From an uncultured Collinsella sp. (lineage in GTDB: Bacteria > Actinomycetota > Coriobacteriia > Coriobacteriales > Coriobacteriaceae): 64,000 bases of DNA. The stretch is from NCBI GenBank assembly GCA_900541175.1, contig UQIT01000005.1:34944-98943 (forward strand), read 5' to 3'. Shown one piece after another: positions 54,398 through 62,953 of this stretch. How positions within the stretch are numbered: position 1 is the first letter of the stretch; each line of letters begins with the position of its first letter. The notes under the pieces were generated by a model. That model searched no databases. It was not told the DNA's origin and saw nothing but the letters and a program-made list of their open reading frames with translations. A program made the position numbers and the translations under genes.

Positions 54398-55504
54398 ATG
54401 GCGATTACCATCGATATCGACACCGCACGCCCCTACCAGGTGCATGTTGGCACGTTTTTGCTGGAGCAGGCGGGACCGCTCGTGCGCGCCACTGCCGGCG
54501 GCACCAAGGCCGTCATCGTGACGGACACCAACGTAGGCCCGCTCTACCAGATGCCCGTTAAGCAGAGCCTGGAGGCATCAGGCTACGAAGTGAGTATCTG
54601 CACCTTCGAGGCCGGTGAGGCACACAAGCGCGCCGAGACCTACGTTGCCATTTTGGAGTTTGTGGCCGAGCACGAGCTTTCGCGCTCCGACGTGATCGTG
54701 GCACTCGGCGGCGGCGTCGTGGGCGACGTGGCGGGCTTTGTGGCCGCCACCTACATGCGTGGCTGCAAGTTTGTGCAGATCCCCACGAGTCTGCTCGCCA
54801 TGGTGGATTCGTCGGTGGGCGGCAAGACCGCCATCGACCTGGCTGCCGGCAAGAACCTGGCCGGCGCCTTTTGGCAGCCGAATGTGGTTATCGCCGACGT
54901 GGGGTGCCTGGCCACCCTTACGCCCGAGCAGTTCGCCGACGGCTGCGGCGAGGTCGTCAAGCACGCCGTGATCGCCGACCCAGAGCTTTTCGCCGAGCTG
55001 GAGAAGACCCCGCTCACGCTGGAGCTGCTCAACCGCGATGTAGCCCGCGTAGCGCTCATCATCGCCCGCAATATCGACATCAAGCGCGCCGTGGTCGTCG
55101 CCGACGAGCGCGAAACAAACCAGCGCAAGCTGCTCAACTTTGGACACAGCGCCGGACACGCCGTCGAGGCCTGCGAGCACTTTGAGCTCGGACACGGCAA
55201 CTGCGTGTCGATCGGCATGGGCATCATCACGCGCGCCGCGGCCCTGCACGGCGTTTGCGATGCTGCACTGCCCGGTCGTATTGAGGAGCTCTGCGCCCGC
55301 CATGGCCTCAAGACCCGCTGCGACCTAGATGCCGACGCCGTCTTTGCCGAGGCGCTGCACGACAAAAAACGCGTGGGCGACACCATCGACCTGGTAATTC
55401 CGCACGGCATTGGCCGCTGCAGCATCGACCGCACGCCGCTTTCCACTTTCCACGAACTCATTGCCGAGGGCCTCGGCCAGAAGGGAGACGCATCCGCATG
55501 CTAG
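54398..55504 (+). CDS. aroB: 3-dehydroquinate synthase
   Basis: AroB cyclises DAHP to dehydroquinate with NAD and a metal ion. The 368-residue protein has ALGGGVVGDVAGFVA, PTSLLAMVDSSVGGKTAID and the metal-site His in FGHSAGHAVE. The stop overlaps the aroA start by seven bases. Confidence 0.97.
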   Translation: MAITIDIDTARPYQVHVGTFLLEQAGPLVRATAGGTKAVIVTDTNVGPLYQMPVKQSLEASGYEVSICTFEAGEAHKRAETYVAILEFVAEHELSRSDVIVALGGGVVGDVAGFVAATYMRGCKFVQIPTSLLAMVDSSVGGKTAIDLAAGKNLAGAFWQPNVVIADVGCLATLTPEQFADGCGEVVKHAVIADPELFAELEKTPLTLELLNRDVARVALIIARNIDIKRAVVVADERETNQRKLLNFGHSAGHAVEACEHFELGHGNCVSIGMGIITRAAALHGVCDAALPGRIEELCARHGLKTRCDLDADAVFAEALHDKKRVGDTIDLVIPHGIGRCSIDRTPLSTFHELIAEGLGQKGDASAC

Positions 55505-56817
55505 CCCGCATCACCCCGTCCCCGCTCAAGGGCACCGTTCCCGCCATCGCGTCCAAGTCGATGGCGCATCGCCTCATCATCTGCGCTGCGCTTGCCAACG
55601 GCGAGACGCACGTTACCTGCAACACCACCTGCGCCGACATCGAGGCTACGGTGCGTTGCCTTACGGCCCTGGGCGCTCGCATCGAGACCGTCGAGGACGG
55701 CTTCCAGGTCCACCCCACCATGAAGAGTGTTGAGTTTGGCCTGCTCAAGGCACTTGCGGGCGGCACGCTCGACTGCGGCGAAAGCGGCTCCACGCTCCGC
55801 TTTATGTTGCCCGTCGCCTGCGCGCTGGGCGCAGAAGCAACTTTTGTGGGTCAGGGACGCTTGGGCGCCCGCCCGCTGTCCCCGCTCTCGGACGAGATCA
55901 TCGCCGCCGGATGCGACCTACAGGGTCTGGGCGGTTTTCCGCTCAAGACGAGCGGCCGCATGCGCCCGGGCACCTTTGTGCTTCCGGGCAACGTGAGCTC
56001 GCAGTATATCTCCGGCCTGCTGCTGGCGGCCCCGCTACTGGCCCAGCCCTCCTGTGTGCAGGTGACCGGCCTCATCGAGAGCCGCCCCTATATCAACCTG
56101 ACCATCCAGGCCATGAAGGCCTTTGGCGTCGAGGTCAACGTCGAACGTATTCCGGCCAAGGACGGCCAGCCCGAGGTCACGAACTTCCGCGTGAGCAGCG
56201 GCTCGTACCGCACGCCCGGCAACGTGGCCGTCGAGGGTGACTGGTCCAACGCTGCCTTTTGGCTGTGTGCCGGCGCCATCGGCACCGACCCCATCACCGT
56301 CGAGGGCGTGTCGCTGAGCTCTGCGCAGGGCGACCGCAACGTGCTTGCGGCGCTTTCGCGCTTTGGTGCCCGCATCGTGCGCTCCACCAACGCCGCCACC
56401 GTGCAGTCCGACAAGCTCGCCGGCTTTGAGATGAGCGCGCACGACATCCCCGACCTGGTGCCCGTAATCTCGGCCGTGGCATCGTTGGCGCAGGGTCGCA
56501 CGTTCATCCGCGATTGCGCCCGCCTGCGCATCAAGGAATCCGATCGCTTGGCCACCACCACCCGCGAGCTCACCGCGCTGGGCGCACAGGTGCGCATTGC
56601 CGGCGACGACCTCATCATCAAGGGTGTCGACGCCTTTACCGGCGGCGAGGTCGATTCGCACAACGACCACCGCATCGCCATGATGGCTGCTATTGCTGCA
56701 AGCCGTGCCACCGGCGAGGTCGTAATCCACGGCGCCGAGGCCGTCAACAAGTCCTATCCCGATTTCTTTGACCACTACCGCCTACTGGGCGGCAAGGTCA
56801 CGCTCGAGGAGGAATAG
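55498..56817 (+). CDS. aroA: 5-enolpyruvylshikimate-3-phosphate synthase
   Basis: EPSP synthase transfers enolpyruvyl from PEP to shikimate 3-phosphate. The 439-residue protein has SKSMAHR (K20), GESGSTLRFMLP and RIKESDRLA, typical of the enzyme. It overlaps aroB, and one base separates its stop from the aroC ATG. Confidence 0.97.
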   Translation: MLARITPSPLKGTVPAIASKSMAHRLIICAALANGETHVTCNTTCADIEATVRCLTALGARIETVEDGFQVHPTMKSVEFGLLKALAGGTLDCGESGSTLRFMLPVACALGAEATFVGQGRLGARPLSPLSDEIIAAGCDLQGLGGFPLKTSGRMRPGTFVLPGNVSSQYISGLLLAAPLLAQPSCVQVTGLIESRPYINLTIQAMKAFGVEVNVERIPAKDGQPEVTNFRVSSGSYRTPGNVAVEGDWSNAAFWLCAGAIGTDPITVEGVSLSSAQGDRNVLAALSRFGARIVRSTNAATVQSDKLAGFEMSAHDIPDLVPVISAVASLAQGRTFIRDCARLRIKESDRLATTTRELTALGAQVRIAGDDLIIKGVDAFTGGEVDSHNDHRIAMMAAIAASRATGEVVIHGAEAVNKSYPDFFDHYRLLGGKVTLEEE

Positions 56818-56818
56818 C

Positions 56819-57916
56819 ATGTCCTCGACCTTTGGTAACGTTTTGCACTTAAGCATCTTCGGCCAGTCGCACTCCCCCGCCATCGGCTGCTCGCTCGATG
56901 GTGTCCCCGCGGGCATCGCTGTGGACCAGGAGACGCTGCAGGCCTTTTTGGACCGTCGTGCCCCCGGTCGCGACGAGACCGCAACCAAGCGCCGCGAGGC
57001 CGACGCCGCGCATATCATTGCCGGTGTAGTCGATGGACACACCACTGGCGCACCCATCGCAGCAATTATCGAGAACACCAACACGCGCTCCAAAGACTAT
57101 TCCGAGCTGCGCCGCAAACCACGCCCCGGGCACGCAGACTTTCCCGCGCGCGTGAAGTACCACAACATGCACGACGTCGCCGGCGGCGGGCACTTCTCCG
57201 GCCGTCTGACGGCCCCCCTATGCATCGCCGGCGGCATCGCACTGCAGGCGCTCGAGGCCCGTGGCATCAAGGTCATGGCGCACGTCGCGCAGATCGGTGG
57301 CATCTCCGACCTGCCCATGGACGACATGGTCTATCGCGAGGCCGATCGCAAGGCGATCCTTACGAACGACCTGCCCTGCATCGACGCAGCCGCAGCCGGT
57401 CGCATGCGCGAGGAAATTCTGGCCGCGCGCGACGAACTCGACAGCATCGGCGGCATTGTGGAGTGCGGCATCTACGGGCTTCCCGCGGGCATCGGCGACC
57501 CCATGTTCGATGGCATCGAAAACCGCATCGCGCAAATCGCCTTTGGTATTCCCGCCGTAAAGGGCGTGGAGTTTGGCATGGGCTTTGCGGTGGCAGCCAT
57601 GCGCGGCAGCGAGAACAACGATCCGTACCGCGTAGATGCCGAGACCGGCGAGATTGCAGTCGAGTCCAATAACGCCGGCGGCATCCTGGGCGGCATCTCC
57701 ACCGGCGCACCCGTCATGTGGCGTATGGCCGTGAAGCCGACGCCCTCTATCGGTCGCGAGCAGCAGACCGTGGACATGGACGCCATGGAAAACGCCGAGC
57801 TCTCGGTCCACGGCCGTCACGACCCCTGCATCGTCCCCCGAGCCGTCCCCGTAGCCGAAGCGGCCGCCGCCCTCGCCATCTGGGACGCCCTCCTCGAGGA
57901 CGCCGCCCAGCTCTAA
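56819..57916 (+). CDS. aroC: chorismate synthase
   Basis: AroC makes chorismate from EPSP using reduced FMN. The 365-residue protein has FGQSHSPAIGC near the N-terminus, RPGHADFP and GGGHFSGRLTAPLCIAGG. ATG 56819 follows GAGGAGG at the end of aroA; the longer frame inside aroA is rejected. The palindrome pair at 57928-58005 follows it. Confidence 0.97.
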   Translation: MSSTFGNVLHLSIFGQSHSPAIGCSLDGVPAGIAVDQETLQAFLDRRAPGRDETATKRREADAAHIIAGVVDGHTTGAPIAAIIENTNTRSKDYSELRRKPRPGHADFPARVKYHNMHDVAGGGHFSGRLTAPLCIAGGIALQALEARGIKVMAHVAQIGGISDLPMDDMVYREADRKAILTNDLPCIDAAAAGRMREEILAARDELDSIGGIVECGIYGLPAGIGDPMFDGIENRIAQIAFGIPAVKGVEFGMGFAVAAMRGSENNDPYRVDAETGEIAVESNNAGGILGGISTGAPVMWRMAVKPTPSIGREQQTVDMDAMENAELSVHGRHDPCIVPRAVPVAEAAAALAIWDALLEDAAQL

Positions 57917-57927
57917 CCCGCACACCC

Positions 57928-58005
57928 GGTGATTTTTCTGGGACGGGGATTAAAAAATCATTGCGTACCTAGTGATTTTTTAATCCCCGTCCCAGAAAAA
58001 TCACC
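57928..58005. repeat. perfect inverted pair of REP-like palindromes (RAYT-associated family)
   Basis: Two 33-base copies (57928-57960 and 57973-58005) are exact reverse complements with a 12-base spacer. Each has TGATTTTT/AAAAATCA arms around CTGGGACGGGGATT, the same core as beside the RAYT gene 26 kb away. The pair sits in the 118-base aroC-pheA gap and could fold as one long hairpin. Confidence 0.92.
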
Positions 58006-58034
58006 GCAGCCCCCTACACGTGAAAGGGGTCCCT

Positions 58035-59180
58035 ATGGACCTTGCTGACATCCGCCAGACCATCGATGGCATCGACACCACGCTCCTCAACAGCTTTATC
58101 GAGCGCATGGACATTGCCACCGAGGTCGCCAAGTCAAAAATCGAGATGGGCAAGGCCGTCTTCGACCCCGCCCGCGAGCGCTCCAAACTCAACAACCTCG
58201 CCGGCCGCGCACCCGAGCGCTACGAGGCCCAGACCATCGCCCTGTTCCGTCTCCTCATGAGCATGAGCAAGGCCGAGCAGCAGCGCTACATCAACGAGCT
58301 CAAGGGCATCACCGTCTCGCAAAAGGCCCACGCCACGGCTGCAGCGTCCGACACGCCCTTCCCTCAAACGGCCACCGTCGCCTGCCAGGGCGTGGAAGGT
58401 GCCTATAGCCAGATAGCCGCGTGCAAGCTCTTCGACGTACCCGACATCGCGTTCTTCGAGACCTTCGAAGGCGTCATGCGCGCCGTGCGCGACGGGTTCT
58501 GCGAGTTTGGCGTGCTGCCCATCGAGAACTCCACCGCCGGCTCGGTCAACGCCGTCTACGACCTGCTCGCCCAGTTCGATTTCCACATCGTGCGCTCGCT
58601 GCGACTCAAGATCGATCACAACCTGCTCGTCAAACCCGACACCAAGCTCGCCGACGTGCGCGAGGTCTACAGCCATGGCCAAGCCATTGCCCAGTGCGCC
58701 GGCTTTATCGAGGGCCACGGCCTGCACGCCACCAAGTACCCCAACACTGCCATGTCGGCCGAGATGGTCGCCAACTCCGAACGCACCGACGTCGCCGCCA
58801 TCGCCTCGCGCAGTTGCGCGGCGCTCTACGGCCTGGAGGTGCTGGAGTCCAACATCCAGGACTCGGACAACAACTACACGCGCTTTGTCGTCATCAGCCG
58901 CGAGCCGCGCGTCTACCCCGGCGCTAATCGCACCTCGCTCATGATCACCACGGCCAACGAGCCGGGCGCCCTCTATCGCGTGCTCGAGCGCTTCTACGCA
59001 CTCAACATCAACCTGATCAAGCTCGAGAGCCGCCCCATCCCCGGCCGCGACTTTGAGTTTATGTTCTACTTTGACCTGGACTGCCCCTTTGGCAGCAAGG
59101 CCCTCGACGACCTGCTCGATTCCATCGACGACGTGTGCGAGAGCTTCACCTACTTTGGCAGCTACACGGAGGTGCTCTAG
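58035..59180 (+). CDS. pheA: bifunctional chorismate mutase / prephenate dehydratase
   Basis: This fused enzyme converts chorismate to prephenate and then to phenylpyruvate. In the 381-residue protein the AroQ-type mutase helices are at about 1-90. The dehydratase comes next, with CQGVEGAYSQ, IENSTAGSVN and NNYTRFVVIS (catalytic Thr). An ACT domain (about 295-381) with ESRPIPGRDFEF probably gives feedback by Phe. ATG 58035 has GAAAGGGG upstream; a GTG five codons earlier overlaps that SD. Confidence 0.96.
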   Translation: MDLADIRQTIDGIDTTLLNSFIERMDIATEVAKSKIEMGKAVFDPARERSKLNNLAGRAPERYEAQTIALFRLLMSMSKAEQQRYINELKGITVSQKAHATAAASDTPFPQTATVACQGVEGAYSQIAACKLFDVPDIAFFETFEGVMRAVRDGFCEFGVLPIENSTAGSVNAVYDLLAQFDFHIVRSLRLKIDHNLLVKPDTKLADVREVYSHGQAIAQCAGFIEGHGLHATKYPNTAMSAEMVANSERTDVAAIASRSCAALYGLEVLESNIQDSDNNYTRFVVISREPRVYPGANRTSLMITTANEPGALYRVLERFYALNINLIKLESRPIPGRDFEFMFYFDLDCPFGSKALDDLLDSIDDVCESFTYFGSYTEVL

Positions 59181-60431
59181 ATGACCGATACCGCTGCATC
59201 CCGCCCCTACGGCGTACTGGGCCGCGTACTGGGCCACAGCTACACCCCAACCATCTACAAAGAGCTCGCTGGGCTCGAGTACGTGCGTTTTGAGCGCGAG
59301 CCCGAGGACCTCGCGGCCTTTATGACGGGCGACGAGTGGGAGGGCACCAACGTGACCATCCCCTACAAGCGCGCCGTCATGGAGTATCTGGACGAGCTGA
59401 GTCCGCTGGCCGAGCGCATGGGCAACGTCAACACCATCACACGCCTACCCGACGGTCGCCTGCGCGGCGACAACACCGACTACTTCGGTTTTCAGTGCCT
59501 GGTCGAGGAGCTGGGGGTTGAGGTTGCCGGCAAGAAGGCTCTCGTACTCGGCGCCACTGGCGGCGCCGGTACCACGGCAAGTATGGTGCTGGGAGACCTA
59601 GGCGCCATCGTCGTACCCGTGGGTCGCACGAGCGAGGTCAACTACGGCAACATCGCGCAGCAGTCCGACGCCGCCCTGCTCGTCAACTGCACGCCTGCCG
59701 GCATGTTCCCCCACTGCCCCGACGCGCCCTGCACACTCGAAGGGCTCGATGCGCTCGAGGGCGTCATCGACATTGTCTACAACCCCGCCCGCACGGGCCT
59801 GATGCTCGAGGCCGAGCGCCGCGGCATCCCCTGCATCGGTGGCCTGCTTATGCTTATTGCCCAGGCGGCACAAGCTGTCGAGCGCTATACCGGCAAAGCC
59901 ACCCCGCGCGAGCGCATCCTGGATGTGACTGAGCGCCTGTCCCGCCGCGAGCAGAACATCGCGCTGATCGGCATGCCGGGCTCGGGCAAGACCCGCGTGG
60001 GCGAGCGGATCGCAATGCTGACGGGACGCGAGCATATCGACCTCGATCGCGCCCTTGACGAGCGTCTGGGCATGCCCTGCGCCGACTTTATCGTCGAGCG
60101 CGGCGAGACGGCGTTCCGCGAACAGGAGACGGCGGCGCTGGCCGACATCTCCAAGCGCAGCGGCCTGGTGCTTTCCACCGGCGGCGGCGTGGTCACGCGC
60201 GACGAGAACTACCCGCTGCTGCACCAGAATAGCCAGATCGTGATGCTCAACCGCAAGCTCGACGAGCTCGCCCACAAGGGCCGCCCCATCACCGCGCGCG
60301 ACGGCATCGATAAGCTGGCTGAACAGCGCATGCCACGCTACCGCGCCTGGGCCGACTACATCATCGACTCACGAGACTGCGCCGCCAACACCGCCCGTGC
60401 CATCCTCGACACCCTCCCACCCGCTCTCTAA
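59181..60431 (+). CDS. aroE-aroK: fused shikimate dehydrogenase - shikimate kinase
   Basis: Residues 1-245 are AroE: K63 (NVTIPYKRAV) and D100 (GDNTDYFGF) form the catalytic pair, and GATGGAGTTAS binds NADP. Residues about 258-416 are a shikimate kinase with Walker A GMPGSGKT at 264-271, the substrate-site RGETAFREQE and STGGGVV. The two consecutive pathway steps are thus carried on one 416-residue chain. The ATG follows the pheA stop directly. Confidence 0.96.
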   Translation: MTDTAASRPYGVLGRVLGHSYTPTIYKELAGLEYVRFEREPEDLAAFMTGDEWEGTNVTIPYKRAVMEYLDELSPLAERMGNVNTITRLPDGRLRGDNTDYFGFQCLVEELGVEVAGKKALVLGATGGAGTTASMVLGDLGAIVVPVGRTSEVNYGNIAQQSDAALLVNCTPAGMFPHCPDAPCTLEGLDALEGVIDIVYNPARTGLMLEAERRGIPCIGGLLMLIAQAAQAVERYTGKATPRERILDVTERLSRREQNIALIGMPGSGKTRVGERIAMLTGREHIDLDRALDERLGMPCADFIVERGETAFREQETAALADISKRSGLVLSTGGGVVTRDENYPLLHQNSQIVMLNRKLDELAHKGRPITARDGIDKLAEQRMPRYRAWADYIIDSRDCAANTARAILDTLPPAL

Positions 60432-60434
60432 CAA

Positions 60435-60473
60435 AAACCACCACAAAGGGGACAGGCACCTTTGTGGTGGTTT
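60435..60473. repeat. 15-bp-stem palindrome with GGGACAGGCACC core
   Basis: Perfect 15-bp arms (60435-60449 with 60459-60473) enclose GGACAGGCA. It fills the 64-base gap between aroE/K and aroQ. It differs from the element at 57928-58005 but has the same layout of a palindrome with a G-rich asymmetric centre. It might also act as a terminator. Confidence 0.8.
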
Positions 60474-60495
60474 CTCGACTGCAAAGGAAGCAACC

Positions 60496-60933
60496 ATGAA
60501 AGCACTCGTCATCAACGGCCCCAACCTCAACATGCTCGGCATTCGCGAGCCGGGCATCTATGGCAGCGACAACTACGACCGCTTAGTGCAGATCTGCCAG
60601 GAGGCAGGCGCCGCACAGGGCTTCGACGAGGTCGAGGTCTTCCAGTCCAACCACGAGGGCAACATCGTCGACAAGATCCAGGAGGCCTACGGCAAGGTCG
60701 ACGGCATCGTCATCAACCCGGCCGCCTACACGCACACAAGCGTGGCCATCCTGGACGCGCTCAAAGCCGTCGCCATCCCGGCTGTGGAGGTCCACATTAG
60801 CGCAGTCGAGACCCGCGAAGACTTCCGCCAGGTGAGCTACGCCCGTCTGGCCTGCTTCGCCACCATCACCGGAGAGGGCCTGAAGGGCTACGCCCACGCG
60901 TTGGAGCTGCTGAAAGAGCATCTCGAAAAGTAA
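60496..60933 (+). CDS. aroQ: 3-dehydroquinate dehydratase, type II
   Basis: AroQ dehydrates 3-dehydroquinate. The 145-residue protein has INGPNLNMLGIREPGIYG (catalytic Tyr22), INPAAYTHTSVA and EVHISAVETREDFR. ATG 60496 follows AGGAAG; the upstream 33 codons run through the palindrome and aroK end. It completes the shikimate pathway set in this cluster. Confidence 0.97.
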   Translation: MKALVINGPNLNMLGIREPGIYGSDNYDRLVQICQEAGAAQGFDEVEVFQSNHEGNIVDKIQEAYGKVDGIVINPAAYTHTSVAILDALKAVAIPAVEVHISAVETREDFRQVSYARLACFATITGEGLKGYAHALELLKEHLEK

Positions 60934-60994
60934 AATGCCAACCCCAACAAACAGCAGCGGCTTGCTCGCGCTCGGCTCCAGCAACACACAAGAT

Positions 60995-61028
60995 GAAAAA
61001 AGCCCAGACCACCAAGCGGTCTGGGCTT
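60995..61028 (-). terminator. terminator after tRNA-Arg(TCT)
   Basis: An 11-bp stem (61000-61010 with 61018-61028), read on the minus strand, is followed by six T. It may also help stop aroQ transcription from the other side. Confidence 0.88.
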
Positions 61029-61037
61029 AATAAACGA

Positions 61038-61114
61038 TGGTGCTCCATGGCGGATTCGAACCGTCGACCTTGGGATTAGAAGTCCCCTGCTCTATCCAAC
61101 TGAGCTAATGGAGC
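61038..61114 (-). tRNA. tRNA-Arg (anticodon TCT)
   Basis: Acceptor GCTCCAT/ATGGAGC, D arm GCTC/GAGC, anticodon loop CTTCTAA and T arm with GGTTCGAATCC all fold; 3' CCA is encoded. It decodes AGA. One anticodon-stem pair (the outermost) is mismatched. Confidence 0.96.
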
Positions 61115-61168
61115 AAATAACCGCACGCCCAAGCAAGCACAAGCCTGTCAGGCGCAAGTAATTATAAC

Positions 61169-61936
61169 CTAGTTGAACTGCTCGCGGTACGCCTTGCAGA
61201 CCTCATCGACCGGGCCGTCCATGCGAAGGTCACCCTTCTCAATCCAAACGGCACGCTGGCAGATGCGCTCAACCTGCTCCATAGAGTGCGAAACGAACAG
61301 AACCGTCACGTCGCCGCTCTGGATAAAGTGCTGGATGCGGGCCTCACACTTTTGCTGGAAGAACACATCACCGACGGACAGCGTCTCGTCAACGATCAGA
61401 ATATCGGGCTCGGTAATCGTCGCGATTGCAAAGGCGATACGCGCCACCATGCCCGAAGAGAAGTTCTTAAGCGGCATATCGACAAAGTTCTGCAGCTCAG
61501 CGAACTCGATAATGCCGTCAAAGTTGGCGTCGATGAACTCCTTGGTATAGCCGAGCAGGGCGCCGTTCAGATAGATGTTCTCGCGGGCGGTCAGCTCGGG
61601 GTCAAAGCCGGCGCCAAGCTCAATCAGCGGCGCGATGTTACCGTGCACCTTAACGCTGCCCTCGCTAGGCTCAAGAACGCCAGCGATAATCTTGAGCATC
61701 GTAGACTTGCCGGAGCCATTGGTGCCGACCAGACCCACAACCTCGCCGCGATGAATATCAAACGAGATGTGCTTAAGCGCCCTAAACTCCTCAAAGAACA
61801 GCTCGTGCTTGGCAAGCTTAATGAAGTACTCCTTGAGGTTGGTCAGCGACTCGGACGCCATGTTAAAGATCATGGTGACGTCGTCGACCTCGACAGCCAG
61901 AGGCTGCTCGCTGTAATCAACAACAGATTCAGTCAT
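61169..61936 (-). CDS. polysaccharide ABC exporter, ATP-binding subunit (Wzt/TagH-like)
   Basis: The 255-residue ATPase has Walker A GTNGSGKST, signature NFSSGMVARIAF and Walker B ILIVDE. The N-terminal part with a 20-residue amphipathic lead (LTNLKEYFIKLAKHE) is typical of Wzt/TagH exporters. It ends without the C-terminal sugar-binding domain of many Wzt proteins. ATG 61936 follows AAGGAG. It pairs with the permease upstream to export a lipid-linked glycan. Confidence 0.92.
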   Translation of the reverse strand: MTESVVDYSEQPLAVEVDDVTMIFNMASESLTNLKEYFIKLAKHELFFEEFRALKHISFDIHRGEVVGLVGTNGSGKSTMLKIIAGVLEPSEGSVKVHGNIAPLIELGAGFDPELTARENIYLNGALLGYTKEFIDANFDGIIEFAELQNFVDMPLKNFSSGMVARIAFAIATITEPDILIVDETLSVGDVFFQQKCEARIQHFIQSGDVTVLFVSHSMEQVERICQRAVWIEKGDLRMDGPVDEVCKAYREQFN

Positions 61937-61947
61937 CACAGCACTCC

Positions 61948-62793
61948 TTAGATGTAGAGGATAAATTTGCGCTCGGACTTATGGAACACGGTATAGCCAA
62001 TAATAAGCGCAAGAACCGCCCAAGCGACGCACATACCAAACGTCATAAGCGAGGGCGTAGTCTGGAACAGGAAGATATCGCGCATAAACTGCAGGTAGTT
62101 GAACATGGGGTTCGCATACATCAAGATACGCACGAGATGCGGCATTTGCGCAATATAGTCAGTCGTCCAGAAGATGGGCGTAATGTAAGTCCACGCCGTA
62201 ATGACGACGCTCCACAGATGCATAACGTCGCGGAAGAAGACCGTAAGGGCAGAGAGCATCATGCCCAGGCCCATGCAGAAGCACATAAGCAGCAGCAGGC
62301 AAACCGGCAACAGAATCAGGTGCCAAGAAGGCATAACGCGGAACCACAGCATGACGATGGCGACGGCGACCAGCGAGAAGGCAAAGTTGACCAGCGAGAA
62401 GAGCACCTTCTGCACCGGGAAAACCCAGCGGTGCACCTTAACCTTCTTGAGCAGAGGGGCAGCGCCCACGATCGACGTCAGGGCCTGGTTAGTAGACTCA
62501 GACATGACGGCAAAGGTGATGTTACCCACGATCAAGTACAGCGGGTACATCTCGGGCGTCATTGAGCCATTGCGGCCCTGGCCAAAAATCGTCGAGAACA
62601 CGATGGCCATGACGATCATCATCAGCAGCGGGTTGAGCACCGACCATGCGACGCCCAGAACGCTACGGCGATACTTGATCTTAAAATCCTTGGTAACCAG
62701 CTGACGAAGGATAAACGCGTCCTTCTCAAATTCGTTCTTAGCAAACGTCGCAGGCAGACTGCGAGTTTCTTGTTGCTTTGTCTGATCCGACAC
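61948..62793 (-). CDS. polysaccharide ABC exporter, permease subunit (Wzm/TagG-like)
   Basis: This is a 281-residue ABC-2 type permease with six membrane helices. An N-terminal amphipathic RQLVTKDFKIKYRRSVLGVAW segment is typical of Wzm/TagG. GTG 62793 lies eight bases after AAAGGAG and is preferred to the longer frame. It partners the ATPase downstream. Confidence 0.93.
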   Translation of the reverse strand: MSDQTKQQETRSLPATFAKNEFEKDAFILRQLVTKDFKIKYRRSVLGVAWSVLNPLLMMIVMAIVFSTIFGQGRNGSMTPEMYPLYLIVGNITFAVMSESTNQALTSIVGAAPLLKKVKVHRWVFPVQKVLFSLVNFAFSLVAVAIVMLWFRVMPSWHLILLPVCLLLLMCFCMGLGMMLSALTVFFRDVMHLWSVVITAWTYITPIFWTTDYIAQMPHLVRILMYANPMFNYLQFMRDIFLFQTTPSLMTFGMCVAWAVLALIIGYTVFHKSERKFILYI

Positions 62794-62953
62794 GGATGCA
62801 ACTCCTTTACTCGTAATCGTTGACAAACGAACAGTATAGACCCGACGGCCATGCAAACGATTCGCGCAACAAAACTGGAGAACTAACCCACATCTTAGGA
62901 TGCCAGGCCCAAACGGCTATACTTTCTAGGATTGAATGTATAAGGAGCATTAA
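62794..62953. promoter_or_regulatory. divergent promoter region between the exporter and glycosyltransferase
   Basis: TATACT elements point in both directions: 62918-62923 (plus) toward the glycosyltransferase, with TTAGGA 17 bp upstream, and 62833-62838 (minus) toward the permease, with no clear -35. Confidence 0.45.

Noticed and set aside
52433..54445. 670-residue open frame on the minus strand opposite aroF, tyrA and the start of aroB
   Set aside because: It mirrors three well-supported plus-strand genes and has antisense-like composition with no recognisable motifs.
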